DNA of 64,000 nucleotides from Paraburkholderia hiiakae (lineage in GTDB: Bacteria; Pseudomonadota; Gammaproteobacteria; Burkholderiales; Burkholderiaceae). A model generated the notes under the pieces. It saw nothing but the letters and a program-made list of their open reading frames with translations. It was not told the origin of the DNA and did not search any database. How positions within the stretch are numbered: the stretch's first letter is position 1; each line of letters starts with the position of its first letter. Of the stretch, positions 16,569 through 24,499 are shown piece after piece. Both the position numbers and the translations under genes were made by a program. The DNA is taken from positions 186,001 through 250,000 of the forward strand of contig NZ_CAJHCQ010000009.1 in NCBI RefSeq assembly GCF_904848665.1. Reading direction: 5' to 3'.

Positions 16569-17717
16569 ATGAATGCAACACCCGCTTGCGCTCAGGCGGC
16601 AACGCAAGCCGAAAAAGATGTGCTGTTTCGCGTGGTCAATCGCGTGGCGATCGTCACGCTCAATCGTCCGGCTGCGCTCAATGCGCTTTCGCACGCCATG
16701 GTGCGCGAGCTGGCCGTGCTGCTGGAACGCGTGCGCACGGACGACGGCATCGTCGCGCTCGTGCTGGAAGGCGCGGGCCCGAAGGGCTTTTGCGCGGGCG
16801 GCGACGTGCGCGCGATTTACCAACTGGCGCGCGAGAAAGCGCGTGAGGGCGCGAACGGCTGGCAGCAATTCTTCATCGACGAATATCGCCTCGATTACGC
16901 CCTGCATACGTTTGCCAAGCCGCTCGTCGCGCTGCTCGACGGCGTGACGATGGGCGGTGGCATGGGTCTCGGCCAGGCGGCGTCGTTGCGCGTGGCGACC
17001 TCGCGAACGAAGATCGCCATGCCGGAAACGCGCATCGGCCTCTTGCCCGATGTGGGCGCGACGCACTTCCTCGCGAAGATGCCTGTGGAGATGGCGCTAT
17101 ACGTGGGCCTGACCGGCGCGATGCTCAGCGGCACGGACGCGCTGCATTGCGGCCTCGCCGATGCCTGTGTGCCGGGCGAATGGCTCGATGGCTACGAGGC
17201 GCATCTCCTGGCCGCACAATGGTCAGGCGATGTGCATGCTTCGTTGCGCGAAGTGTTCGTCGCGCCGTGTCACGAGGCTAACGAGGGCGTGCTCGCAACG
17301 CTTACGCCGCTCGTTGTGCGGCATTTCGACCGCCGCCTGCGTGTCGAGCAGATCGTCGCATCGCTGCGCGCCGACCTCGAACACGACCACTCGCAAGCGG
17401 AGCGCGCATGGCTCGAAGCCACGCTCGAAGCGCTCACGCACTATTCGCCAACGATGCTCGAAGTCACGCGCGAGGCACTGCTGCGCGGCCGCCAGATGAC
17501 GCTCGCCGAGTGCTTCCGCATGGAGCTTGGTGTCGTGGGCCGGGCGATCGAGGAGGGCGACTTCTGCGAAGGCGTGCGCGCGCATCTCGTCGACAAAGAT
17601 CGCAAGCCGCGCTGGGCGCCGGCCACGCTCGTCGAAGTGCGGACCGAACGCGTGCAGCATTTCCTTGCGTCGCCGTGGCGCGCCGAGGCGCATCCTCTGG
17701 CGGATCTCGGCGAATAG
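16569..17717 (+). CDS. 3-hydroxyisobutyryl-CoA hydrolase (ECH_2 family)
   Basis: A 382-residue crotonase-superfamily hydrolase, longer than hydratases, with the C-terminal extension of the HIBYL-CoA hydrolase family. Key segments are 'GFCAGGDVRAIY' and 'LLDGVTMGGGMGLGQAA' (oxyanion hole), and 'AMPETRIGLLPDVGATHFL' with the catalytic Glu (PET) and Asp (PDVG). It releases 3-hydroxyisobutyrate in valine breakdown. It starts 3 bases after the hydratase stop, the last gene of the operon. The usual partners mmsA and mmsB are not in the window. Confidence 0.9.
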   Translation: MNATPACAQAATQAEKDVLFRVVNRVAIVTLNRPAALNALSHAMVRELAVLLERVRTDDGIVALVLEGAGPKGFCAGGDVRAIYQLAREKAREGANGWQQFFIDEYRLDYALHTFAKPLVALLDGVTMGGGMGLGQAASLRVATSRTKIAMPETRIGLLPDVGATHFLAKMPVEMALYVGLTGAMLSGTDALHCGLADACVPGEWLDGYEAHLLAAQWSGDVHASLREVFVAPCHEANEGVLATLTPLVVRHFDRRLRVEQIVASLRADLEHDHSQAERAWLEATLEALTHYSPTMLEVTREALLRGRQMTLAECFRMELGVVGRAIEEGDFCEGVRAHLVDKDRKPRWAPATLVEVRTERVQHFLASPWRAEAHPLADLGE

Positions 17718-17721
17718 GTGT

Positions 17722-19158
17722 CTAGTCGGAGGACTCGCGCGCCGACGGCTCGCGCAGCGCGGCGAGCCGCAGTTCGCGCTCGGCGCTGACCGTTGGCGCG
17801 CCATGAGAAGGACGCTGCGCGCGCGCGAGCAGCCGCAGCGTGGCGACAGAACCTGCCACGGCGAGCAGCAGCGGAATCGCCAGATCGTGGTTCACGTGCG
17901 TGAATTCGAGAATCAGCACGGTCGCGGTGACAGGCATTTGCATCGACGACGCGAGAAACGCGCCTGCGCCGACGATCGCAAAGGCACCCGGCGAAAGACC
18001 GGGCCATACGTGATTCACAAGCCCCGCGATCACGATGGCAAGCAGCGCGCCGTTCGCGAGTCCCGGCGTGAGCAGGCCGCCCTTGGCGCCCGCGCGCAAT
18101 GTGGTCGTCGTGATGAACACGCGCAGCACGAGCAGCGTGGCCGCGAGGCCGATGCCGAGGTTGTCGTCGAAGCTCAGGCCAGCCGGGCCCTTGCCATTGC
18201 CGAGCAACTGCGGAAACCAGATGGCCAGCAGGCCGATGCCCGCAAAATTCACCAATGTGTAGAGCGGCAGCCGCCAGTCCTTCGGCGACGCATCGCGCGC
18301 GCGGCTCGTCACGCGTGAGAAGCCGTGTGCCGCTGCGCCGAACAGCGGCCCGCAGAGCACCGACCACACCACGAGTTGCGCATTGATACCGTAGGCTGGC
18401 ACGTGGTATTGCTGCGCATCGCCGAGACCGATCCATGCGATCACGGCCGCGATGGCCGAGGTGGTGATTGCCGGCACCGCCACCGACCAGCCGAACGTGC
18501 CGAGCAGCACTTCGAGCACGAACATCGCGCCACCCAGCGGCACGTTGTACACCGCCGCGAGCCCCGCGCCCGCGCCGCACGCGATCATCACGCGGCGCTC
18601 CGCGGCGGTGAGGCCGGTGCGCTTTGCGAGCCAGCTCGCGAATGCGGCGCCGATCTCGCGCGGTGCGACTTCGCGCCCAACCGGCGAACCCATCGCGACG
18701 GTCACGATCTGCAGCAGCGCATGCACGGTGGTCGCGAAAATGGGCATGCGCTTGCCGCCCGGCTTGATCGCCGCGCTGATGCTCACGAGCGGACGCGCGT
18801 AGCGATAGAGCGCCCACCATCCGCCTCCGCCGATCAACCCGCAGGCCACGAGCACCGCCACGCGCCGCCAGGGCGCGGTATCCGTCACGCCCTGCAGAAA
18901 GCTCTCCTCGCCGACGATGTGCCCCGCGCCATAGCCGTAGGCGGCGTGCTGGATCGCGTGCAGCAGCAGCGCGAGCAGCATGCCGCCCAGGCCCGCGCCG
19001 ATGCCGGTGAGCACGGTCACGATCGCAAGCGTGGCAAGCGGGCTGCGTGGCGGCGGACGATCGGCGTTGGCGCGAGGGCGCGGCGCGGGAGGGGGAGTGA
19101 GGGATGACACGGCGGAAAGGCGAGCGTGAAGGTCGCGGGGCGACAGGCTGGCGCCCAT
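17722..19158 (-). CDS. ClC-family chloride channel/transporter (ClcB-like)
   Basis: A 478-residue membrane protein with about ten or more hydrophobic segments after a Pro/Arg-rich N-terminus. The gating-Glu region reads 'GSPVGREVAPREIGAAF', where most ClC proteins have GREGP, so the Glu is kept but the following residues differ. The C-terminal 'GAKGGLLTPGLANGALLA' matches the GGxFxP filter loop, and 'VGAGAFLASSMQMPVTA' the GAGA helix. No CBS domains follow. It is a Cl- channel or Cl-/H+ exchanger; ClcB relatives aid acid resistance. It is convergent with the HIBYL-CoA hydrolase gene (4-base gap). Confidence 0.88.
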   Translation of the reverse strand: MGASLSPRDLHARLSAVSSLTPPPAPRPRANADRPPPRSPLATLAIVTVLTGIGAGLGGMLLALLLHAIQHAAYGYGAGHIVGEESFLQGVTDTAPWRRVAVLVACGLIGGGGWWALYRYARPLVSISAAIKPGGKRMPIFATTVHALLQIVTVAMGSPVGREVAPREIGAAFASWLAKRTGLTAAERRVMIACGAGAGLAAVYNVPLGGAMFVLEVLLGTFGWSVAVPAITTSAIAAVIAWIGLGDAQQYHVPAYGINAQLVVWSVLCGPLFGAAAHGFSRVTSRARDASPKDWRLPLYTLVNFAGIGLLAIWFPQLLGNGKGPAGLSFDDNLGIGLAATLLVLRVFITTTTLRAGAKGGLLTPGLANGALLAIVIAGLVNHVWPGLSPGAFAIVGAGAFLASSMQMPVTATVLILEFTHVNHDLAIPLLLAVAGSVATLRLLARAQRPSHGAPTVSAERELRLAALREPSARESSD

Positions 19159-19236
19159 TGTAGCGAGGGCATGGTGGCGGCGCGTCCAGCACGTTCAGAG
19201 CGGCCGGCATGCCCCGGCACCGCCAGGCAAAAGCGA

Positions 19237-19269
19237 AAACGCCCGCCGCGAGCCACTCGGCGGGCGTTT
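19237..19269. terminator. Terminator downstream of ppnP
   Basis: Stem AAACGCCCGCC / GGCGGGCGTTT with an 11-base loop just past the ppnP stop; on the minus strand the stem ends in a T-rich run. Confidence 0.8.
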
Positions 19270-19284
19270 GGCAAGGCTAAGCGC

Positions 19285-19605
19285 TTACAGGTAGCTGCAA
19301 ACGTAGTCGAGCGTCTCGATCACGTCGATGTCGAAGCGGCTCTTGCCCGGCACCGAGAACGACTCGCCGGCGCCATAGGTCTTCCATTCGTCGATGCCTT
19401 CCAGGCGGATGCGGCACTGGCCAGCTTGCACTTCCATCAGCTCGGCAGCGTCGGTGCCGAAGTTCAGCGTGCCCGGCAGGATCACGCCAAGCGTCTTGCG
19501 CGAGCCGTCGGCGAACAGCACGGTGTGCGAAACGCACTTGCCGTCGAAGTAGACGTTGGCGCGTTTGACTACGGAAACCTGGTCGAATTGTGCTGCTGCC
19601 GTCAT
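19285..19605 (-). CDS. ppnP: Pyrimidine/purine nucleoside phosphorylase
   Basis: A 106-residue cupin-like protein of the DUF1255/PpnP family: 'ANVYFDGKCVSHTVLFADGS', 'KTLGVILPGTLNFGT', 'AELMEVQAG' and 'YGAGESFSVPGKSRFDI' are all hallmark segments. E. coli PpnP splits many nucleosides with phosphate to base and ribose-1-phosphate. The start at 19605 (MTAAAQFDQVSVVK) fits the family length; upstream in-frame sequence is Pro/Arg-rich and not homologous. It is monocistronic, followed by a hairpin terminator. Confidence 0.93.
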   Translation of the reverse strand: MTAAAQFDQVSVVKRANVYFDGKCVSHTVLFADGSRKTLGVILPGTLNFGTDAAELMEVQAGQCRIRLEGIDEWKTYGAGESFSVPGKSRFDIDVIETLDYVCSYL

Positions 19606-19810
19606 GGCGGTCTTCCTCTGTCTTCGTGAATGGAATCGGGCGCCGGGACGACGCGTCGTCCGCGGTGAGGCCGCCATCATACCGGCAGTCGGGCGCGGCG
19701 GGGGCTTGGCTTCTACGCCTGGCGTGGGCACCTGGCGCCTGCGCCGTTCGACGAATTGTTCATTGAATATTTACAAACAAATAACAAGTTATTACAATCG
19801 CAATAACAAA

Positions 19811-19825
19811 TGAGAATCATGTTCA
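19811..19825 (+). promoter_or_regulatory. Fur-box-like operator upstream of TonB receptor gene
   Basis: TGAGAATCATGTTCA matches 11 of 14 defined positions of the 7-1-7 Fur consensus (TGATAATNATTATCA). It lies 40 bases before the receptor start in an AT-rich promoter region. Iron-repressed control of the receptor is inferred. Confidence 0.65.
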
Positions 19826-19864
19826 TTCGCAACTAAGCCAATTCGCCGACCAACTCGCTCACTC

Positions 19865-22111
19865 ATGTCCGTCCATTTCCCGACGCGGATGCGCGCTATC
19901 GCCTCCGTCGCTGCGCTCTATTGCTCCGGTTTCTTCGCATCGCCTCTCGTTCAGGCGCAAACCGCGCCCGGCTCCGACAGTCCAGCCGCAGCTTCGCCGG
20001 CATCGTCCACTGCCGCCGCGGAAAGCACGCTGCCCGCCGTGAAGGTCGTTTCGGCGCCTTCCGACATGCAGACCAAAGCGCTCGATTCGTACAAGTTCAC
20101 GGCGCCCCTCATCGACACGCCGCGCTCGATCACGGTGATTCCCGAAGAAGTGCTCAAGGAGAAGAACGTCACGACGTTCCAGGACGCGCTGCGCACGGTG
20201 CCCGGCATCACCTTCCTGGGTGGCGACGCGGCGGCGAATCCGTCCGCCGATCGTCCTGTGATTCGGGGCTTCGAGTCGCGCAACTCGATCTTCGTGGACG
20301 GCATGCGCGACTCGGGCGTGCAGAACCGCGAAACCTTCGACGTGCAGAACATCAGCGTCATCAAGGGCCCGGACTCCGTGTATGCCGGGCGCGGCTCGGT
20401 AGGCGGCAGCATCGACATCACGACGAAAACGCCGCAGGCCGACAACTTCATCAACGGCAGCGTGGGCCTCGGCACCGATAGCTACCGCCGCGCCACCATC
20501 GACTGGAACCAGACGCTCAACGACACCACCGCGTTCCGCCTGAACGCCATGGGCCACGACGCCGACCAGGCGGGCCGCACCGACGTCTACAGCAAGCGCT
20601 GGGGCGTGGCGCCGTCGATCGCGTTCGGCCTGAACACGCCGACCACGGTCACGGTGAGCTACTACCACCTGAACAGTTACGACATGCCCGACTTCAGCGT
20701 GCCGTTCCGCTCGACGGGCGGCACGCCGGTGTCATCGAACCGCGGCCAGTTTTACGGCCTGAACACGCGCGATTACCGCTACGGCCAGACCGACACGGGC
20801 GAAGTGAAGGTGGAGCACCGCATCAACGACGCGTGGAAGATCAAGAACACGACGATGTTCGGCCGCTCGACGCTCGACTACGTCGCGACCAATCCGCAGC
20901 TGACGAACGCGACCTCGAACATCCTGAGCCTGCAAGCCAAGAGCGGCAAGTACGCGACCAACAGCGTTGCGAACCAGACGGAAGCGACCGGCAAATTCGA
21001 CCTCTACGGCATGCGCCACACGTTCACGGCGGGCGTGGAATTCAGCCACGAGCAGGACCTTTACGAGGGCTATCTCGTGACCGATTCAGCGGGCAACAAC
21101 ATCCGCTCGGGCGGTCCGTGCTCGATCGCGTACAACTGCGCGTCGATCAACAACTGGAATCCTAACAATCCGTGGACGGGCAGCATCGTCCTGAACGGCG
21201 ACAAGAGCTTCCCGGGACCTGCCACGCATACGCAGACGAATATCGCTTCGGCGTACATGTTCGACAGCGTGCAGCTTTCCGAGCGCTGGATCTTCAACGC
21301 GGGCTTGCGTTTCGACCGCTATGACGTGAGCGCGCAGCAAGCGGGCGTGGCCGACCTGTCGAATACGTCGAATCTTTTCAGCTACCAGTTCGGCCTCGTG
21401 TTCAAGCCGGTGCCGACCTTGAGCCTCTATGCGTCGTACGGCACCTCGGCGAATCCGCCGGGCTCGAATTCGGGCCTGGGCGGCGGCACGGACCAGATCA
21501 CGGCGACCAACAAGGATCTCGCGCCCGAGCGCTCGCGCAACATCGAAGTGGGCGCGAAGTGGGACGTGCTCGATCAGCGCCTCTCGCTCACCACGGCGTT
21601 GTTCCAGACCGACAAGACCAACGCGCGCGTGAGCGATGGCCTGGGTGGCACGATCAACGCGGGCTCGCAGCGCGTACGCGGTTTCGAGTTTGGTTTCGCG
21701 GGCAATGTGACGAACAAGTGGTCTGTGTTCGGCGGCTATTCGTACCTCGATGCAATCACGATCGACGCCGGCCCGGCGAGCCCGGCGCTCTCCGGCCTGC
21801 CGATGGTGATGGTGCCCAAGCACAACTTCACGCTGTGGACGAGCTACGACGTGTTGCCAAAGCTCACGGTGGGTGCGGGCGCAACGGTTTCGAGCCTCAC
21901 GTATGCATCGGTTTCGGCGACTTCGCGCAAATGGACGCCGGGCTATGCGCGCTTCGATGCTTCGGCCACGTGGCGTGTGTCGAAGAAGGTCGATCTGCAG
22001 CTCAACGTGAACAACATCTTCGACAAGGCGTACTACCAGAGCGCGTACCCGATTTACGCCACCTGGGCGCCAGGCCGCTCCGCGGTGGTGACGGTGAACT
22101 TCTATCAGTGA
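19865..22111 (+). CDS. TonB-dependent siderophore receptor (catecholate/Fiu-like)
   Basis: A 748-residue outer-membrane receptor with a signal peptide (about residues 1-31, ending LVQAQ). The plug domain follows, starting near 'LPAVKVVSAPSDMQTKALDSYKF' and including 'IDTPRSITVIPEEVL' and 'DALRTVPGITF', with 'SVYAGRGSVGGSIDITTKTP' at the plug end, then a 22-strand barrel. The last residues, 'APGRSAVVTVNFYQ', keep a near-terminal aromatic. Conserved 'PVIRGFESRNSIFVDGMRDSG' matches the ferric catecholate group. A Fur-like box precedes it. It imports a ferric siderophore with TonB energy; the ligand is unknown and no biosynthesis genes are near. Confidence 0.93.
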   Translation: MSVHFPTRMRAIASVAALYCSGFFASPLVQAQTAPGSDSPAAASPASSTAAAESTLPAVKVVSAPSDMQTKALDSYKFTAPLIDTPRSITVIPEEVLKEKNVTTFQDALRTVPGITFLGGDAAANPSADRPVIRGFESRNSIFVDGMRDSGVQNRETFDVQNISVIKGPDSVYAGRGSVGGSIDITTKTPQADNFINGSVGLGTDSYRRATIDWNQTLNDTTAFRLNAMGHDADQAGRTDVYSKRWGVAPSIAFGLNTPTTVTVSYYHLNSYDMPDFSVPFRSTGGTPVSSNRGQFYGLNTRDYRYGQTDTGEVKVEHRINDAWKIKNTTMFGRSTLDYVATNPQLTNATSNILSLQAKSGKYATNSVANQTEATGKFDLYGMRHTFTAGVEFSHEQDLYEGYLVTDSAGNNIRSGGPCSIAYNCASINNWNPNNPWTGSIVLNGDKSFPGPATHTQTNIASAYMFDSVQLSERWIFNAGLRFDRYDVSAQQAGVADLSNTSNLFSYQFGLVFKPVPTLSLYASYGTSANPPGSNSGLGGGTDQITATNKDLAPERSRNIEVGAKWDVLDQRLSLTTALFQTDKTNARVSDGLGGTINAGSQRVRGFEFGFAGNVTNKWSVFGGYSYLDAITIDAGPASPALSGLPMVMVPKHNFTLWTSYDVLPKLTVGAGATVSSLTYASVSATSRKWTPGYARFDASATWRVSKKVDLQLNVNNIFDKAYYQSAYPIYATWAPGRSAVVTVNFYQ

Positions 22112-22131
22112 TCGCTAGCGGCAACGCATGA

Positions 22132-22165
22132 AAAAAGGGGCGCTCGTCACGGAGCGCCCCTTTTT
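22132..22165. terminator. Bidirectional terminator
   Basis: AAAAAGGGGCGCTC and its complement around a 6-base loop, ending in five T on either strand, between the convergent receptor and encapsulin genes. Confidence 0.9.
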
Positions 22166-22191
22166 CGTGGCCTGCAAGAATCAGCGCGGCC

Positions 22192-22992
22192 TCACTCCGG
22201 CTTCACCGCCACCGAAGCCTCGGCAGTCAGCATCATGAACGTGAAGCTCTCCTGCAGATAGAGCTTCACGCTCCTGTCGTCATGGGAAGAGTAGCCGATC
22301 GACACATCCTGCCCGAGGTGGAACGCGAAATCCCCGCCACGCGTACTCAGGATCGCGCCGCCTTCAATGGCCGGCGCCCAGATGATCTCGCCATTCACGA
22401 GACGGCGAATGTGCTCGAGAATCGGATAGCCCTGGTCGCTCGCTTCGCTCACCGCCGTGTAGGCATCGGAGCCGAGCAGCACCGCATACGGGCCGTCCAC
22501 GCCTTGCAGACGCAACTGTTCGAGCGCCTTGGCGATGACCGTGGGGTAGTCGGCGATATCGGCCGGCAGCGGCAGAATCGGGTTCGACGAGCCTTCGCGA
22601 ATGCCCGTGATCTGCGCAGCCGTGTAGCCGTCGAAAATCGCGCGGTCTTCCGCGAACGCGAGGCGCGTGGCCGCGTCCTTGGCCGGCTGCCAGTCGGAGT
22701 CTTCGGCGCCGCGCTCCACGTCGTCGATGGCGTCGCGCGAAAGCTCGAACGGCACGCGCAATTCCACGATCGCCTTCACTTCGCGCTGGCGTGCGCGGAT
22801 GCCTTCCAGCGGCGCTTCGATGCCGTTCTGGTGGCCGGTGCCGACTGCCGCGAGCGCCGGGCCGCCGGGGCCCTCGACGTCCACGACGCGGCGGCCCGCG
22901 AGCGAGCGCTTGAAGGTGCGCGCGACTTCTTCTTCGATTTGCGACCACGCGGCCGTGGAAATGGGCGCCAGCTCGCGATGGAGGTTATTCAT
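22192..22992 (-). CDS. Encapsulin nanocompartment shell protein (family 1)
   Basis: A 266-residue HK97-fold shell protein. It has the family-1 features: an N-terminal helix 'MNNLHRELAPISTAAWSQIEEEV' that forms the cargo-docking pocket, 'FKRSLAGRRVVDVEGPGG', 'DDVERGAEDSDWQPAKDAA', 'GYPILEHIRRLVNGEIIWAP' and 'GQDVSIGYSSHDDRSVKLYLQESFTFMML'. Length is the usual 265-270. Its ATG overlaps the end of the upstream peroxidase gene by 8 bases, so the two are translationally coupled. It should assemble into a T=1 protein shell of about 24 nm around the DyP cargo; this is known for close homologues and inferred here. Confidence 0.95.
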   Translation of the reverse strand: MNNLHRELAPISTAAWSQIEEEVARTFKRSLAGRRVVDVEGPGGPALAAVGTGHQNGIEAPLEGIRARQREVKAIVELRVPFELSRDAIDDVERGAEDSDWQPAKDAATRLAFAEDRAIFDGYTAAQITGIREGSSNPILPLPADIADYPTVIAKALEQLRLQGVDGPYAVLLGSDAYTAVSEASDQGYPILEHIRRLVNGEIIWAPAIEGGAILSTRGGDFAFHLGQDVSIGYSSHDDRSVKLYLQESFTFMMLTAEASVAVKPE

Positions 22993-24070
22993 ACCGGGGT
23001 GCTCCTTTGAGGGATCCGATGGCGAGCGAGCCGTCCGCGCTGGGCGCAGCGGCAGGCTCGGTGTCTGTTTCCGATGAATCGGCGGCGCTCACATTCATGG
23101 TGGGCGCGGCGCCCGGGTCGACTTCGGCGAGCGCTTCGAGGAGCGGCTGCGAAGGCACGAAGAACAGGCCGCCCGTGACGGCGCGGCTGAAGTCGAGCAG
23201 CCGGTCGTAGTTGCCGGGCGGCAGGCCGACGAACATGTTTTCGAGCATCTGTTCGATCGGCTCGGGCGAGCGCGCGTAGCCGATGAAGTAGGTGCCGAAT
23301 TCGGCCGAGCCGGGCCGGCCGAACGGCATGTTGTCGCGCAGGATCTTGATCTCGTTGCCCGCGTCGTCTTCGAGCGTGGTGAGCGAACTGTGCGACCAGC
23401 TCGGCTTCACGGCTTCGTCCAGTTCGATGTCCTGGAGCTTGGTGCGCCCGATGATGTGTTCCTGTGCCTCGACGGGAAGCGCGTTCCAGCCTTTCATGTC
23501 GTGCATGTACTTCTGCACGAGCACGTAGCTGCCACCGCAGAATTCGGGATCTTCGTTTTCGCCGATCACCGTGAAATGAACGGCTTCGTTGCCCGTGGGA
23601 TTTTCGGTGCCGTCAACGAAGCCGATCATCGCGCGCATGTCGAAGTTGCGAAAGCCGTGCACTTCGTCCACGGTCGTGACCGCGCCTTCCAGGCGCGTCA
23701 TGAGCTGGGTGGCCAGTTCGAAGCACAGGTCGGTTTCGTCGGCGCGGATGTGCAGCAGGATGTCGCCCGGCGTGGCGATAGCCTTGCGCTCGCCCGTGCC
23801 GAATTCGCGGAACGGATGCAGGCCGGCCGGGCGCGGCTCGCCGAACAGCTTGTCCCATGCGTCGGACGAAAAGCCCACCACGCACGAGAGATTGCCAGCC
23901 GGCACGCGCTTGCCCACCGCGCGCACGAGGTTGGCGACGTCGGCGCACCAGGCGCGTACGGTGGCGCGGCTCGCGGCGTCTTCGTTGACGGTGGCCACGA
24001 TGAAGAAGGCATTGCGCGTGACGGCGCTGGAGACGGACTGCGGTTCCTGCGTGAGAGAGGCCGGCGTCAT
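22985..24070 (-). CDS. DyP-type heme peroxidase, encapsulin cargo
   Basis: A 361-residue B-type dye-decolorizing peroxidase. Catalytic distal Asp153 sits in 'GFVDGTENP'; the proximal heme ligand is probably His227 ('SWSHSSL') and the distal Arg is Arg245 ('ILRDNMPFG'), the spacing known from B-type DyPs. After the catalytic domain (to about 315) comes an Ala/Ser/Glu-rich linker and a C-terminal 'GSLAIGSLKG' (347-356), the cargo-loading peptide consensus for encapsulins. It oxidises phenolic or iron-linked substrates with H2O2. It is the first gene of the two-gene operon with encapsulin. Confidence 0.95.
   Translation of the reverse strand: MTPASLTQEPQSVSSAVTRNAFFIVATVNEDAASRATVRAWCADVANLVRAVGKRVPAGNLSCVVGFSSDAWDKLFGEPRPAGLHPFREFGTGERKAIATPGDILLHIRADETDLCFELATQLMTRLEGAVTTVDEVHGFRNFDMRAMIGFVDGTENPTGNEAVHFTVIGENEDPEFCGGSYVLVQKYMHDMKGWNALPVEAQEHIIGRTKLQDIELDEAVKPSWSHSSLTTLEDDAGNEIKILRDNMPFGRPGSAEFGTYFIGYARSPEPIEQMLENMFVGLPPGNYDRLLDFSRAVTGGLFFVPSQPLLEALAEVDPGAAPTMNVSAADSSETDTEPAAAPSADGSLAIGSLKGAPRYE
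23003..23032 (-). other. Encapsulin cargo-loading peptide of DyP
   Basis: Codons for residues 347-356 of the peroxidase, GSLAIGSLKG, match the known targeting peptide of encapsulated DyPs and follow a disordered linker of about 30 residues. Five residues (APRYE) follow the tag before the stop. Confidence 0.9.
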
Positions 24071-24210
24071 GGTGTGGGGTATCGCCTGGAAGTCGGGTTA
24101 GTTTCGCTGTGCCCGCATAGTTTAGCCAATGTCGCAAAAAAGAGCGGTTTGCAGGCGAGAGGCCGACCGTGCGAGGATAGTGAGCATCATGGCCATAGTG
24201 GAGACACACC

Positions 24211-24483
24211 ATGTGGGACCACACCGAGCATGAAGGCTTCGAGATCTGGGTGCTGCCGATTCCGGCGTTCGGGCCGCGCGCGCCCGAGCCGCTGTTCCAC
24301 TACAGCGGCTACATCTGCCGCCACGGCGCCGACGCCCATGTCGAAGGACGCAGCGTGCGTTTTCACGACATGATGCGCAATTACACGGGCCCCAACGCCG
24401 CGCTCGACGCCGCCTACGCGGACGCGCGCAAGCGCATCGACCGCTTCCATGCCACGGGAAGCTGGGGTGAGAGCACGGCCTGA
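24211..24483 (+). CDS. Hypothetical protein (90 aa)
   Basis: A soluble 90-residue protein starting MWDHTEHEGFEIWVLPIP, rich in aromatic and His residues ('FHYSGYICRHGADAHV', 'RFHDMMRNYTGP'). The second half is an amphipathic helix with 'LDAAYADARKRIDRF'. It has no signal peptide and no known domain that I recognise. The composition is coding-like and it is divergent from the DyP gene by 140 bases, so a functional link is possible but unsupported. Confidence 0.6.
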   Translation: MWDHTEHEGFEIWVLPIPAFGPRAPEPLFHYSGYICRHGADAHVEGRSVRFHDMMRNYTGPNAALDAAYADARKRIDRFHATGSWGESTA

Positions 24484-24499
24484 GCTTTCAATCCGCCTT

